Shown here: positions 22,388 to 34,053 of the stretch, piece after piece
Layout: every line of letters starts with the position of its first letter
How positions within the stretch are numbered: the stretch's first letter is position 1
NCBI GenBank assembly: GCA_020726505.1
Contig: JAHLEZ010000028.1
Location: 248,001 to 312,000, forward strand
Direction of reading: 5' to 3'
From: Leptodontidium sp. MPI-SDFR-AT-0119
Lineage: Eukaryota > Ascomycota > Leotiomycetes > Helotiales > Leptodontidiaceae
DNA: 64,000 bases
The notes under the pieces: generated by a model
Seen by the model: the letters and a program-made list of their open reading frames with translations, nothing else
Told to the model about the DNA's origin: nothing
Database searches by the model: none
Position numbers and translations under genes: made by a program

Positions 22388-25300
22388 TTTGGGTTGTTGT
22401 TGTTGTAGAGGGAAGTGATCGATGCTGTGTGTTGGCTGGAGAGAAGATGGTGGTGGTTAGCTTTGTCACTTCACCTGACGAGGGGTAGGGGTGGGTTGGT
22501 TGGGTTGATTGATGGATAGAAGTGGCATACGTATTGTGGAAGAGAAGTCTCTATTCCTCCAAGCATGGATTTATTATCTCCCTCTCGTGCTCCTGTCCCT
22601 GTTCCTCCGTAGTTGCTGCTCTCCGGATGTGGATTCTGCTCCTGCATCGAGTTGGTGGGCACTGCCGTCCAGTCCACCAGTGCAGCAGATCGCGTGGTGG
22701 TGTGTAGGGAGGCTCTTTGTGCGGGAGATTGTTAAGCTGGTGCAGGTGATCTGAGAATAGATTTGAGCTGTTGGTGTTGGTCGAGGATTTTGTGGTTGTT
22801 TGTTGTTGGTGTCTGTCTGACTGACTGACTGTCTCTCTGGGCGGCTGCGTCTGCGTCTGTACTCGCTCGCTCGCTGGCGGTTCGTAAGTGCAGTCAGTGC
22901 AGAGTGCAGTAGTGTCACAGTCCGTCTGTCTTTGCCCTTCCCTTCCCTTGCCTTCCCCGTCCCGTCTCGGTGCGTGCGGCTGCGTAACGAGGTGTTTCAA
23001 GCTTGAGTGTCTCTGTCGTCACCAGATCGGCAGTGGGAGGTGGTGGATGGAGCGTAGGGGGTAGGGCGGCAATAGGAATGCGGCAGCGGTTAGGTGAGGG
23101 GTTTGTTGGTGGAGGAGGAGCAGTATGGTAGGGGGGGGTACCAACCGGTGCGGTGTGAGTTGATTGAAGAAGAGATGTTGGGAAAGAGAAGAGAGAAAGA
23201 AGAAAGAAAGGCTTGCAGAAGATCGAAAGTTAGGAGGTTAGGAAGTTAGGTAAGGTAGGGTAGGGCAGGATAAGTGTCATGCATGCAGAAGAAAGGAACA
23301 ATGATCTTGGTCTTGGATGTCTTGTCTGTCTGTCTTGAGTTGATCAATTGGAGGGGAGAATTAAAGCCCCGGCCTGAGCTGTCCAGTCCTATCCTGTCCT
23401 GTCCTGTCCCTGTGCGTTGTGCTGTGCTGTGCTCTGCTGTGCTCTGCTGGATACCATTGTACGGAGTAGGTAAGACCTGACCAGACCTCTCCCTGGCGTG
23501 CGTGTTGGGGTCGATGCACCAGGACCAGGCTTGCAGGCCGGCCCATAATCCCACTAATCCACCACTCAGCGCTGCGAATGCCCCTGGAAGGTCTTAGGAC
23601 GTTGCGGTTATGCCGTCTCGGGGGCCAAAAATGCAGCCATAGGCAGGCCATGCCAGGCTTAGCTTACCCGACGTTGAATCGCTGCCGCTGTACCGTACCG
23701 TAAGTGCGTGCGTGCGTGCGTTCTGGCTGACGCGTTGGGTTGGGTTAGGTTGTCTTGCTTGAATTTGCGGTTGGGCTACATTCTGCTGCGTGCTGCGTTT
23801 GGATGGCGGGGCTGGCTAGATGACATGGTTTACCAGCATGGAATCAGCTGTGGAAGGAATATCATGGTGATGATTGTTGTGTTTGGTAAGAGGTAGGATT
23901 GATTGATTGTCAGATTTCATAAGAGTTAGAAATTAATTATAGGGGAAGCGTCGAGACGATGATCTTGAACTTGGGATCTGGTGATAGCTTCATAGGTAAG
24001 ACTGGGGGTTAGATTAGGTGGCACTAATGAAGAGCTGTACCATTTGAGAACAGACTCCCTAATAAAGAAGTTGGGATGGCAGACGCTTAATGCTTAATGC
24101 TTTCTAGCTTCCCAGGTAAATTTTTTACTTTTCTAACTCCAACTTACTTAGTTATTATACATGCAGTCATGCCGTACATATCCCGGCATCTGATATCAAA
24201 TCGTGACACGGAAAGAAGAAATGCTTCAAGGAATCTCGGATTCGCATTGATTGATTGATCTGTACTAGTGGTGTTGGTCTGGCTCTTCCTCCGCATCTTA
24301 ACAAGTTCTCTTCTATCCTCTCTCGTCAACGTTACTTTTGGTTGAGCTTTTTAGTGGTACCACCATTAATCATCTCAACCATGGTAGTCGGTCAATAGAC
24401 TCGCAGTAGCTTCACATTAGCTATCAGCCCTGAAAGCAGGAGATGAGGGATTATCGGCCCTTGAGTGCGATCGATGGTACTTGGCCTCAAAATTGTTTGT
24501 TGCTTGACCCGAATACTGTACTTTGTCGGTGAGGTAAGCAAGTTCGTCCTCTTGCATCATGTAAAAGCACTTCGTCTTGCTGATCCAATGATCATCTCGA
24601 CAGCAGAGTTCCTACCATCATCATCACTTTTCATAATTATCCAAGCCGAAAGTCTCTCTTCGTATGACAATCCCGATCGTCTTAATCCCACGCAAAGCTT
24701 ATAACTCAAAAAAAATCAAGCATCCCTCATCCCTCCCTACTGTAACAATCAAATCGAGATCTCCCCAAGCCCTTTTATGTATATATCAGCCACCGCTCCA
24801 CAGAATCAGCCATCGTCTCCCAGGACAACTGCACACATCCATGCATCACTCACCGTCTGTTCATCCATCCCCTCTTAACTGGTCGTCCCAAATATTTAGA
24901 GTCTGGAGTGTCATGCAGAGGAAACGCCTCCGGGAAGTTGATCATATCAACCCCTCATTTGGAATCAGGACTCCCTTTCCCTCGCTCTACCGCTACAGGT
25001 ACCCTGTCCAACCCAACAACGCGACAAAATTTTGTTCAATTCCTTTGCAGTAAAGCATTCCCTACAATTCTGGTAGATTCATCAATATCTCCTCCAGTCA
25101 AATCAACAGCTGTCTTCCCATTATAATTCATCTCCTCTCCTCTCCTTCGTACCCAACGATCATCCATCGATCCATCAATCGCATCTACCACTCAAACCTC
25201 CCATCACCCTCCCCACATCACATCCCATCACAATCACAATCACAATCAATCACAACCCTCATGTGCTGTGCTGTGCCCCTCACCGTCACCCGTACCCTAC

Positions 25301-26739
25301 AGTAGCTCACTCCTCCCCTTCCTTCTTACTGGTGCTCACCCATGTGTTTCAAGTAGATTTGTTCTTCCTCATCCGCCACTGACAGCTTCCATTCGTTGGA
25401 TGAGTTTAGCGCGCGGTTACAATAAAAAGCCATTGATGAACCATTCATTGATTGACCATTCACGAATTCCTCACGTTCCGGGGATGAAAAAATAAAAACA
25501 AAATAAAAAAATAAAAATGAATCTCGCTCATTGGATACTTAGGTACCTAAGTACCCAGGTGGATAGCTACGGTCCTGGAAGAACCTCGCCACACCTCGCC
25601 TATCGCCGTCGGTATTCGGTATCTTTCGACAATCCAGTGTTCATGCATGTACTGTAGGCGTCGTCTCACTCACTCCCGGTGTGTCGTGAGGAGTGAGTGG
25701 ATCGGATCGGATCACGGCTTCATTCAATTGTCCGACCCGGGTGTTATCGTACTTTACGGCACATGCTATGCAGCCGGCGATTCCCATTCCCATTCCCATG
25801 CCGATTGATGGGTCGAGTACAGTATCTCGTACAGTAATTGATTGACCTCGCAAAGCTACTTGCTTACGCTATGATGCGTTGCGTTGCGTTGCGAGAACAA
25901 ATCCATCCAGGCCCAGGATGCTTGCGATGGGATGAGATGAGGTGAGATAGATGAGTTGGGAGGAGCTGAATCAACAGAGGTGTGAGATTTGATTGAAGCA
26001 CCAATTGGAAAGTAGATACAGTCTCTAAATAATCTATTTTCACGATGGCTAGAGATTATATATCGTTTGTGCAGAAATCAATCGCTTATATTACTAGTCC
26101 ATATATCTTTCATCTCAGCTCTATCTCACCTCTTCTAAATACCATCTCATCACGATCACTCATCCCGCCAAGTCTCAAGCGGGGTCATCATCATCGTCCT
26201 TCTCACCTGCCTACCAGCTACCGTACCGAGCTCCAGTACTGTACCTACCCTGCGAATTATCTAGTGCGGGGAAACCCTGACCTGACTGCTGGCCATTGCG
26301 ACGATGTCTCTCGTCTCTCGTCTCAATCAGTCTCGCGTTCGCTTACCTACAGTACTCGTACCTTGGTATTTCTCCAGTGAGTGCAGTGCAACTCAACATC
26401 GACCTCGGCTCATCCACAACTGTACCTCGTTCCACGACGCTACATTAGCTAGGCTAGTTCTTCCCCACATGCTTGCTTGACCTGCTTGCCTTCTTCCTCC
26501 CTACAAGTACCATTTCACGTCCTCGGTATTTTCTCATCCCTCTGTAAAATATAAGTTACGATATTTATGAGATTCAGGGGCTGGACCGAAACTGATCGAA
26601 TTGAACGGGCGGAGGAACGAAACGTCAATCTACGGAACCGGAAACAATCAGGCTTGAAATAGACTCAAACAGGAAAGGGAAGAGTAAAGGAACGAAGGAA
26701 TAGAGAGGACAAGAGAAACAAGAAAGAGAGAAACGAAAA
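22388..26739. other. Long intergenic region with many microsatellites
   Basis: 4.3 kb between divergent genes without a supportable ORF. Short tandems include (CTGA)n near 22817-22833, (GTCCT)n and (GTGCT)n from about 23390 to 23450, (GTGC)n at about 23706-23720, (CATTCC)n near 25783-25800 and (GCGTT)n near 25877-25892. Mixed purine/pyrimidine tracts suggest promoter and 5'-leader DNA for the MAPKK gene (left) and the hydrolase gene (right). I see no tRNA or other RNA gene. Confidence 0.5.
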
Positions 26740-28593
26740 ATGACGGGGAATTCGAAAACTGCCGATCCCAAGAGCGGGAGTAAAGGCTCTTCATACCATT
26801 CCCAGAAAACTACGATCGCGGACCTCTCAGTGCTGGAGAAATTAGAAGTCCTACCTGCTCTTCTCAGTACCCGTACGTTCCTTTCCTCCTGTCCCATCCC
26901 CTCCCTTCTATCTGTCTCTGTCAAACCTCACCCTTATCTACCCCTCCCCCCATTAAATCGCTTAACTTCTTAATCCCCCTGGGCTGGAATTGTGCAGTAA
27001 GGGTCTTTAGAGATTTTGCTGACGTATAATGCGTTACAATATAGTGGCATCAACAGTCCTCTCCCTCTTCACGGGAGTCTGGAAAGCGAAGGATAGGAGA
27101 CCCCAGAGCTATTATCGCTTCGTGGCTCTTACCGGCTTGAGGAAGTTCGTGGAGAATACGACGGCTAGACAGCAGCAGTAGGTTTCTTTTCTCTTTTCTC
27201 TTTCTTTCTGAGCTGAGTGTTTTCTCTCGCCTTGCTGGGATGGGATGTATTGGGATATATCTTTTTTGGCTTTTACTTCACGAAATGTCGTTTTGTTGTT
27301 CAGGATGGATGTTTTTCTTTGCATGCATGTAGAGAGAGGAGGAGAATGATTCCTGCATGAATAGCCCCAATTAACCTCCTCAAATGGTGGACAACGTGTC
27401 ATGTCACGTTTTGAGCAGATACCTCGGACTTTAGAAAAACATTCACTGATGTTCATTCAAACAGTTATGTCTCACCACCAACAGATGACGCCTATGAACT
27501 CGTCTGTAAACGACGAGGTCAAACTCCTAAGAGTGAGATCCTCTCAGATGGAACACGAGCACACTGGATCGGAAGTAGCGGTGCTGAGAAGATTGTTTTG
27601 AATTTCCACGGTAAGAATTCATATCTCTTAACATTACTCCACGCCTCCCTCGTCAATCCCATCTCATTCTCCCGACGTTGCTGGAGAGTGATGTGCAGGG
27701 AGGAGAATTGGGGGTGTTGGTTTCGAGAACTTGGGGATTTGGTGCTAACGAGACGTGATAGGTGGTGGATATGTCCTCCCGGCTTCGGAATTTATGGTCG
27801 ATTTCATGTTCCAAGTGGTAGAAGTGTTGAATAAGAAGGGAAAGAACGCGGCTTGTTTATTCCTCGCCTATGGTATTTCCCCTCCCCTTTCCCTCCTCGC
27901 CCATCCACCACCCCGAGTAATATCAAACTAACATCCCCAGACCTCGCCCCAGGAGCCCAATACCCCCGCCAACTCCAACAAGCCTCCAGCCTAATAAACC
28001 ACCTAACCCAAACCCTCAAGATCTCCCCCCGAAACATCATCATAACAGGCGACTCGGCCGGCGCAAACCTCGCCGTCTCCCTCCTCTCACACATCACCCA
28101 CCCCCACCCGGACACCTCCATCCCACGCGTCACCCTCCCCAAAAACACCCCCTTCCTCGGCCTCGTCCTCATCTCCCCCTGGATCTCATTCGACACCACC
28201 CTCCCCTCCTTCACCGAAAACGAATTTAAAGACTGCGTCTCCCAACCCGGCGGCAAGAAATGGTCCGGCGCCTTCCTAGGCTGCGTCTGGCCGCACGACG
28301 GCGCGAAAGATAACTACAACGAAGCCCTCCGCGCGCCTGCTGATTGGTGGACGGGCACACCTGTTAGTGAGATCTGCATCCTGTGCGGCAGCGAGGAGGT
28401 CCTGAGGGATGGGATTGTGGAGTTTGAAGCCAAGTTGAGGAGGGGGGTGGGTGAGGAGACGAGGGTCGAGATGACGGTTGTGAGGGGCGAGTATCATGAT
28501 CAGCCGAATTTGGATTTGCAGATAGGGTATAAGGAGAAGGGGGAGGGGGAGATGGCGAGGCTGGTTAAGAGCTGGATTGCGAGTAAATTGTGA
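26740..28593 (+). CDS. Alpha/beta hydrolase (fold-3, HSL-like esterase)
   Basis: Five exons (26740-26872, 27045-27177, 27465-27610, 27762-27872, 27941-28593) predict 391 residues. Splicing joins IVLNFHGGGYVLPASE, the HGGGY oxyanion-hole motif, across intron 3, and LFLAYDLAPGAQYP across intron 4. NIIITGDSAGANLAVSLL is the nucleophile elbow (GDSAG serine). GLVLISPWIS, ICILCGSEEVLRDG (likely acid) and VVRGEYHD (likely catalytic His) complete the hormone-sensitive-lipase pattern. The enzyme should hydrolyse esters of small or medium acyl compounds; the substrate is unknown. There is no secretion signal. Exon 5 has strong C-bias at third positions at its start and G-bias at its end, a feature also seen in the NDUFAF7-like gene. 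Confidence 0.88.
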
Positions 28594-28845
28594 GCTGGTT
28601 CGGGTTGTATCATGAGTCATGACGGGGGCAGCGAAAGAGATGGTGGAAGTTCTGTCCGTACACTGATTTATGTTTTAGGAAATAGAACGTTCTTAACACC
28701 TCATGTTGAAGTCTTTGATTATCGCTTGCTGATCTTAATGTCTAGTTCAGATTTCAATACTTCTCGAAAACAAAACATTAAAAAACCATCGAATTTCCAA
28801 CTTCACCCCAACCTTCTCCTCTCCTCTCCTCTCCTCTCCTCTCCC

Positions 28846-29172
28846 TCACAAATCCTTCCACTCCTTCCCCTCCCTCCTCTTCGCATCCCTCCTCTTCCCC
28901 TCCCCCTTCTGAGCACGCACACTGCTCAAATACTCCCTGCTGAAATACTCCACCTCTTTCCTCTCTTTGTTGATATCTTTTCTGTGTTCTTTGAGAGATT
29001 TCTCCAAGGTATTTGGGGCGGGGAGTTTGGATTTGGTTTGAGTTTGGGTTTGGGTTTGAGTTTGAAGAGAGATAGGGATAGAGATGGCATTTTTGTGGGG
29101 TTGTGGATTGTGGTTCTGTTGAAATTGGGTGTTGCTTCGCTGAGGGGAGGGATTAGAGAGGCTTTGGCTTTG
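28846..29172 (-). CDS. Open C-terminal exon, charged coiled-coil protein (5' end unresolved)
   Basis: A 109-codon frame on the minus strand runs from just after a TAG (a possible CCACCTAG acceptor at 29173) to TGA 28848-28846. It starts Gln/Ser/Thr-rich, including a QTQTQTQTQT run, then becomes LEKSLKEHRKDINKERKEVE, YFSREYLSSVRAQKGEGKRR and ends KEWKDL. The heptad-like charged stretch looks like real protein, unlike the overlapping plus-strand frame. There is no ATG in the frame, so an upstream exon is required and I could not place it. It is convergent with the hydrolase gene. Its stop abuts a (CTCCT)n microsatellite at about 28816-28845. It may belong with the open frame at 29602-30042, but that frame has its own stop. 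No family is recognised. Confidence 0.35.
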   Translation of the reverse strand, partial: QSQSLSNPSPQRSNTQFQQNHNPQPHKNAISIPISLQTQTQTQTQTKSKLPAPNTLEKSLKEHRKDINKERKEVEYFSREYLSSVRAQKGEGKRRDAKRREGKEWKDL

Positions 29173-29601
29173 CTAGGTGGTTGCTGTTTGGGGATGGCTC
29201 TTTTGCAATAAATAAGAAGTGGGAATGGAAGAGCCTGCTCTTGCGAGAAAGTCGTGAACTTCTGGCAGCACTTTGAAATCAAAATGATGTTGTAACTAGG
29301 AGATACAACATGAAAAGGGCATTGTTCGCCAGTACGGTTTTATCATATATATAATGTATAAAAGCAGACCCTTATTCTTGATTGGTATGGATATTCACTG
29401 TACGAAGCCATGTCGCTGATCTTGATTATGTTACTGTACGTCACAGAGACAGCGGAGACGAGGGCAGTTCACACCCCAGAATATCAAAATTGTGAAAATC
29501 ATCATGCTAGCTTGCATATTTGCAATACAAATCAGACCGCCGCTCTACTCTTACTGTACAGTGGCACCCCTCAAGTTCTCCACCCTCCTTCCCCTGCGCC
29601 A

Positions 29602-30042
29602 TTACACCATACGATTCCCATTAGTTCCCCTCTTCTGGCTCGCTGATTCTTGCTGCTTCCTCTTAGATTCCCTTGCAGCTCGCTCTTCCTTCGCCTTCTT
29701 CGCTTTCTTCGTATCCGTGTACTTCCCCCACAGGTATTCTAGCGCTCCTTTGATTCGGGCGCCGATTAGCGGCATGGCGATTTGATGAGGCGGAGTGTAT
29801 CTAGAAAGTGCTTTGGTGAACTGAAGTGCTATGTCGTGTGGAGTTTGTGGGTCTTTGACGGCTGGCTGAGGATTATGGGTATGTAGTCTTGCTATTAGAT
29901 CCTGTTTATGAGTTATTGCTTGCTTCTTCTGATGATGTTGCCAGGTATTAGAATCTTGGAGTTGATCGAAATGGAAGAAGAAGAATGTCCGTCCTGTGAT
30001 GAAAATGCCTTTTTGTACCTCAGCAGCAATGAGGGTCTTGAT
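29602..30042 (-). CDS. Open exon of an unrecognised basic protein (5' end unresolved)
   Basis: 147 codons are open on the minus strand from after a TGA (30045-30043) to TAA 29604-29602. The frame reads KTLIAAEVQKGIFITGRTFF, then FDQLQDSNTWQHHQKKQAI, QFTKALSRYTPPHQIAMPLI, GARIKGALEYLWGKYTD and a Lys/Arg/Glu-rich tail (KKAKKAKEERAARESKRKQQ). Composition is protein-like and the only Met is internal, so a 5' exon is expected. A minus-strand ATG near 30291 opening MWYFQRIISNRYSPNLYSR is one candidate first exon, but I found no splice pair that keeps frame. I do not recognise the family. A mitochondrial presequence on the candidate first exon is speculative. Confidence 0.4.
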   Translation of the reverse strand: MKTLIAAEVQKGIFITGRTFFFFHFDQLQDSNTWQHHQKKQAITHKQDLIARLHTHNPQPAVKDPQTPHDIALQFTKALSRYTPPHQIAMPLIGARIKGALEYLWGKYTDTKKAKKAKEERAARESKRKQQESASQKRGTNGNRMV

Positions 30043-30525
30043 TCACGGAAAGTGTGAAATAAAAAATGGTAATAATCATTCACACATATGAGAAACCATC
30101 ACGTGTTTTTCGGCCCCTAAAATGGTTTGTTGCACGTCGCAAAGAGTTGCCAGTCTTCATTACCGCATTGGGACGGAAGGGAATGGCAACTTTTCTCGCT
30201 TCTTTGGCTGCTCATCAGGGAAACAAAACTTCACCTGCTGTAGAGGTTAGGAGAGTATCGATTTGATATTATTCGCTGAAAATACCACATGGAATTGACT
30301 ATTAGGAGTTGAGAGAGGGCACGTCTATTTTAAGAAAAGTTATGGCCTGCGCTTAGGACTTTGGCAGATAATCTACCAAAAGTGATGCTGAACTGTCAGC
30401 CAAGTCGCTCGCTTACAGTGAGCAGACTTTTGACTACCCAGAACCACGTCTTCTGACAAAACATCTATGACTTGCCATTTGCGATTTTCACTGCTGCCAC
30501 TGGGCTCCTCGAAGAACTTGCCGTC

Positions 30526-31428
30526 ATGCCTACCGAGGTTGGGACAGAGATATTTCCCCTGGAGGGCCGTGATTTGAAATCGATCACTCGCGATGAGATA
30601 ATTGCAAGCATACCTCTCGCCCCAAAGCTCCGAAGCGCCCCAGGCACCTGGCCAGTACATAGGATAACAAGTTCCATCATTCTGAAGTGCGGCCGCGAAG
30701 CGGAAGCGCGAACCATGCGATATATCTCTTCCCACACCAGCATCCCCGTTCCAGCCGTTATCGATGCCTGGGAAGTGGAAAATGCCACGTATGAAGACGA
30801 ACCCAACACATGCTATATCTTGATGGATTACGTTCAAGGGCAGGTGCTGGAGGATGTATGGGGCGAACTCAGCAGCAAGGCTCAGGTACACATCCAAACC
30901 CAAATTTACGAATATATGTGCCAGCTTCGAAATCTTCATTTTGAAATCCCGGGCCCGATCGGTGGAGGTGTATGCCAAGGATTTCTTTTCACTGCGTACA
31001 ACGCGGGCCCATTTAAGTCTGCCAATGAGCTGGAAGCGTGGTATAACGGTCGCCTGGCCGTATGCCATATGTTTCGTCGTGCCACGCATATACCGCCTGG
31101 AGCATTCTCGGGGACATTCAAGGAGTTGGTGATGTGCCACTTGGACGTCAATCCGCGTAATATCATCCTTGGTGATGGAGGGAAAGTGTGGCTTATTGAC
31201 TGGGGTTTGGCAGGAGCTTATCCTCCTTGGTTTGAAAAGGGTATGATTTCGTGGGCTTCAGCTGTGAAATGGAAGCTAGGCCTGTTGGAATTGTTTGGAG
31301 AGGAAACCTGGAAAGAGGAGGTTGATCTGCTCTTGTCTCTCGGCTTTGCGTTGACGACTGGAGGCTATTGTCAACCACAGGCACGACCATTGGAGGACAC
31401 CACTGTACCTACAGGACAGCATCAATAG
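30526..31428 (+). CDS. APH-like (aminoglycoside phosphotransferase fold) kinase
   Basis: A single exon from ATG 30526 gives 300 residues. The frame stays open upstream to a TGA at 30454 without an ATG, so a short 5' exon is possible. Features: TEVGTEIFPLEGRDL, EARTMRYISSHTSIPVPAVI (the usual fungal APH block), TCYILMDYVQGQVLEDVW, then LVMCHLDVNPRNIILGDGG, the catalytic HxDxxxxN loop, and VWLIDWGLAGAYPPW, the metal-binding Asp motif. These proteins form a very large family in moulds; most have no known substrate, and antibiotic resistance should not be assumed. The last 30 residues, after LGFALTTGG, are probably variable tail. Confidence 0.85.
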   Translation: MPTEVGTEIFPLEGRDLKSITRDEIIASIPLAPKLRSAPGTWPVHRITSSIILKCGREAEARTMRYISSHTSIPVPAVIDAWEVENATYEDEPNTCYILMDYVQGQVLEDVWGELSSKAQVHIQTQIYEYMCQLRNLHFEIPGPIGGGVCQGFLFTAYNAGPFKSANELEAWYNGRLAVCHMFRRATHIPPGAFSGTFKELVMCHLDVNPRNIILGDGGKVWLIDWGLAGAYPPWFEKGMISWASAVKWKLGLLELFGEETWKEEVDLLLSLGFALTTGGYCQPQARPLEDTTVPTGQHQ

Positions 31429-32668
31429 TCCTAAACACTTCTCGCATGGTACCGCTGGTTCAAGCTTTCTCTATTGATACATCTCAGCTGCGCGAGGGAT
31501 GTGATGATGGGAACTGAATGTGGAAAACAGAACAATCGAATTATCAGTCTACACACAGGAATCGGACAATGCAGCACCTAATGCGGTACGTTTTGAGTAC
31601 CTCTTGCTCATCAAAATTCTCAATTTTGATTTTGGTGCATTCCATATCCACTCTAGTGAGCGTCTGCTGTCCTGTTGACATTGCTGACGTGACATCATTT
31701 GCGTTCTTCATGTAGGATTACTCACAAGGTTGGTATGGGGACTTGACGGTTCCAATCTGGGAGCCTCTTGCTCCGTGGCTATCTTGTTCACTTTGGTCTG
31801 ACAACGATCACCTTAGTTCTCGTGTAATAACATTCAAGTGCGGATACGCTAGAAACAAAGCGATAATAGTCAAATCGAAGACAAGTATTAAGGTTCTCCC
31901 AAATCTGGAAATTGAGACTTTGGGTTCACAAGAGTATGACAATCCAACTTAGCCTGTTGTCTTTGTGTATGGGATCATCATTGGAGCAGACGACGGGTCG
32001 GAAGAATATGGATGTTTGCCGATTCATAAGGACAAGTGGTAGTCACTTGCCACAACTTTTTGGGTTGATGAGAGAACAGGACATGAGGTCTACTACGTAG
32101 AGACCTTTTTGGTAACCTAACTGGTATTTTTCGAGTATTGGGACAGGCAGTGTGTGTAATCCGTACTAGCTTGGACCAGGAATATCCTTTGCCTTGTTTC
32201 CTCTCCAATATCCTTACTCGACGACTGACACATGCTCTAAATACACAAAAAGCTGGTCCGGACGGCAGTAGGGAAAGAAGAGCAAGACCAGCAAGACCAG
32301 TATCCCGCAAACATCAAATCCAAACCCGATAGTAGCCATTGAAATTTTCAACAGTCCAGGTCAGCCGCTCAGTAGCCGACATGCCGTTGCTGGCACTTAA
32401 TACATCAGACTGGAATTCAGTCACTAGGCGGGCAAGCTATGGGGAGTCATGCGCCGTTTGCAGTCCATGCAACACCCAGCTGAGGACATTGGCAGGAAGT
32501 GAAGTCCTAGCAATCGTGACAGAGGACACCCGAGAGAGTGCACATGCAGAGAAGGCTATGAACTGCGACGAGGAGCTCAACAAATCGAAGGCAGGTCCTC
32601 ACACACCAGAGCCGTGTTCTGCCAATGGATTCTTTTCCAAATGCCAGAGCAAACTGCCAAAGGGCTTT
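31429..32668. other. Intergenic spacer
   Basis: 1.2 kb with only short, mutually overlapping frames on both strands and no recognised motif. Nothing supportable. Confidence 0.5.
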
Positions 32669-33211
32669 TCATACTTTCTCTTGACTTGCCTTGGCCAGCC
32701 TCTTCCTCTCCCTAGCCCTTCTAATAGACTCCCTCATATGTTCCTCAACAACCAGCGGCTCCAAAGGCTCATACTGGCTTCCCTCCGGCGCAACTTTGTC
32801 AAATAACCTCTTCATGACATCCTCCGACGTCTTGTCCCTCCCTCCCATATCCGTAAGGTATCTCTCCCTCACCGCTTCCGAGACGGAGAACCAGATGATG
32901 GCTTTTCGACGTCTCTCCATCTTGCTTATGATTTCGTCGTCGATGGACGCCCATTCCTCCTCGTCCTCCCCCTTGCCTTCTCCGTCCCGATATACTTTCA
33001 TGTCGGCGTTCCAGAGCCGCCAGTTGCTGTCATGGTCTGTGAGTTCTCCGCGGAGTGTGCAGGTGTAGCAGGTCATTGGTCCGATCTGGAATGGAGTCAA
33101 TACACATACTTAACTGCCGAATATGTAATGGATCGAGAGACTGGGTGCTCATGAACCTACCGTACCAAGATATGTGTCGCCCACCGTCGAAGTATTCGCA
33201 CTGGGCGCCAT
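32669..33211 (-). CDS. Hypothetical protein with CxxC motif
   Basis: Two exons: 33211-33161 (MAPSANTSTVGDTYLGT) and 33085-32669. The 75-bp intron (donor GTAGGT, acceptor TTCCAG) is in phase and gives IGPMTCYTCTLRGELTDHDS, a CYTC metal-binding-like pair. The rest is acidic then highly charged: YRDGEGKGEDEEEWASIDDE, RRRKAIIWFSVSEAVRERYL and a C-terminal basic helix RRARERKRLAKASQEKV. The total is 155 residues. There is no signal peptide. I do not recognise the family; the layout suggests a small nuclear or cytosolic fungal protein. The gene ends 1.2 kb from the APH-like gene, convergently. Confidence 0.6.
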
Positions 33212-33569
33212 CGCAGATATCTTTGCAGTTATGCTGCTTGATTCTGGTTTGAAACAATACGCAGAATTGTGTTTAATAGCAGGCTTCGATAGGTATCAAG
33301 CAGACAGATGCGTTTTGTGATGATGTTGATGGTACAAAAGCGGTGTACACCGGCAGTGCTCTAGATTTGTCTTGGAGTTTGACTGATTAGGTAAGCTGCC
33401 TCTCTCAAGTCTCTCTGTCTTCTCCCCGGACACCTGGATCTCACTACTACCTACTTACAACCTCTGCTACGACAGATGTGTCTAGATATTTAAGTAAAGT
33501 ATATGGCGGGGGCTCTTACTGCTACCGAGCCGGGCTCCTCAGTAGCTAAAAGAAAAGAAAAAGGAAGCC

Positions 33570-33579
33570 TTTATTTATG
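33570..33579 (+). promoter_or_regulatory. TATA-like element of the 5S rRNA gene
   Basis: TTTATTTATG ends about 20 bp before the 5S start. Upstream TATA-like boxes near -30 are known for dispersed 5S genes in filamentous ascomycetes such as Neurospora. Confidence 0.4.
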
Positions 33580-33599
33580 CAGACAACGAGAAAGCTGTC

Positions 33600-33718
33600 A
33601 CATACGACCATAGACTGGTGAGAACTGGGCATCCCGTCCGCTCTGCCATACACAAGCACCAGATCGGTAGATTAGTAGTTGGGTGGGTGACCACCAGCGA
33701 ATACCTACTGTTGTATGT
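33600..33718 (+). rRNA. 5S ribosomal RNA gene
   Basis: The 119-nt sequence starts ACATACGACCATAG and ends GTTGTATGTTTT; the termini pair as helix I (ACATACGAC with GTTGTATGT). Internal blocks GGGCATCCCGTCCGCTC, TTAGTAGTTGGGTGGGTGAC and CACCAGCGAAT match fungal 5S and include the internal control region. A T-run (TTTTTG) follows as terminator. A dispersed, singly placed 5S gene is normal in Pezizomycotina. The 5' 20 nt and the upstream box are intact here, unlike the second copy at 56016, so this copy could be transcribed by RNA polymerase III. Confidence 0.9.
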
Positions 33719-33912
33719 TTTTGCATTTTCTTTTAAAGTGGAGGAAGAGTTTTCTAGTGGCGCTAGTGCTTTCTTTGTTTAGGTTGTGGAGAACAGTAAG
33801 CGAGAAACAGGGGCTGGCACATTTTGGCATTATGGAGCAGAACTGTACAGCCATGATGAGAATGTTTCATCTCCGTTGAAGAGTTTCCGGAATAACAAAC
33901 TTATTTTCCAGT

Positions 33913-34053
33913 CAGTAGATTCCTACTGGTGCCGTAGGGACTGGTAGATTTCTACTGGCCTTACAACCCTTTCAATCGCCCGAACGAAATATGCGTGTCC
34001 TAATATCGGGTAGATTTCTACTCTTGCTCTAGTGACTGGTAGATTTCTACTGG
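33913..34053. repeat. Four copies of a GTAGATTTCTAC hairpin word
   Basis: CAGTAGATTCCTACTGG (from 33913), CTGGTAGATTTCTACTGG (from about 33941), GGGTAGATTTCTACTC (from 34008) and CTGGTAGATTTCTACTGG (from 34036) each hold a 5-bp stem (GTAGA/TCTAC). They lie about 200-335 bp downstream of the 5S gene. A fifth copy is in the second 5S-linked segment (about 56271). No function is known to me. Confidence 0.6.

Noticed and set aside
24664..25126. Overlapping plus-strand frames in the MAPKK-hydrolase spacer
   Set aside because: Two frames of equal quality over the same C/T-rich DNA, no motifs; treated as leader/promoter DNA.
30373..31140. 255-codon minus-strand frame over the APH gene
   Set aside because: Antisense shadow; the plus strand carries the HxDxxxxN and IDWG motifs.
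32339..32806. 155-codon plus-strand frame
   Set aside because: Starts with TTG, overlaps the minus-strand CxxC gene and has no recognisable content.
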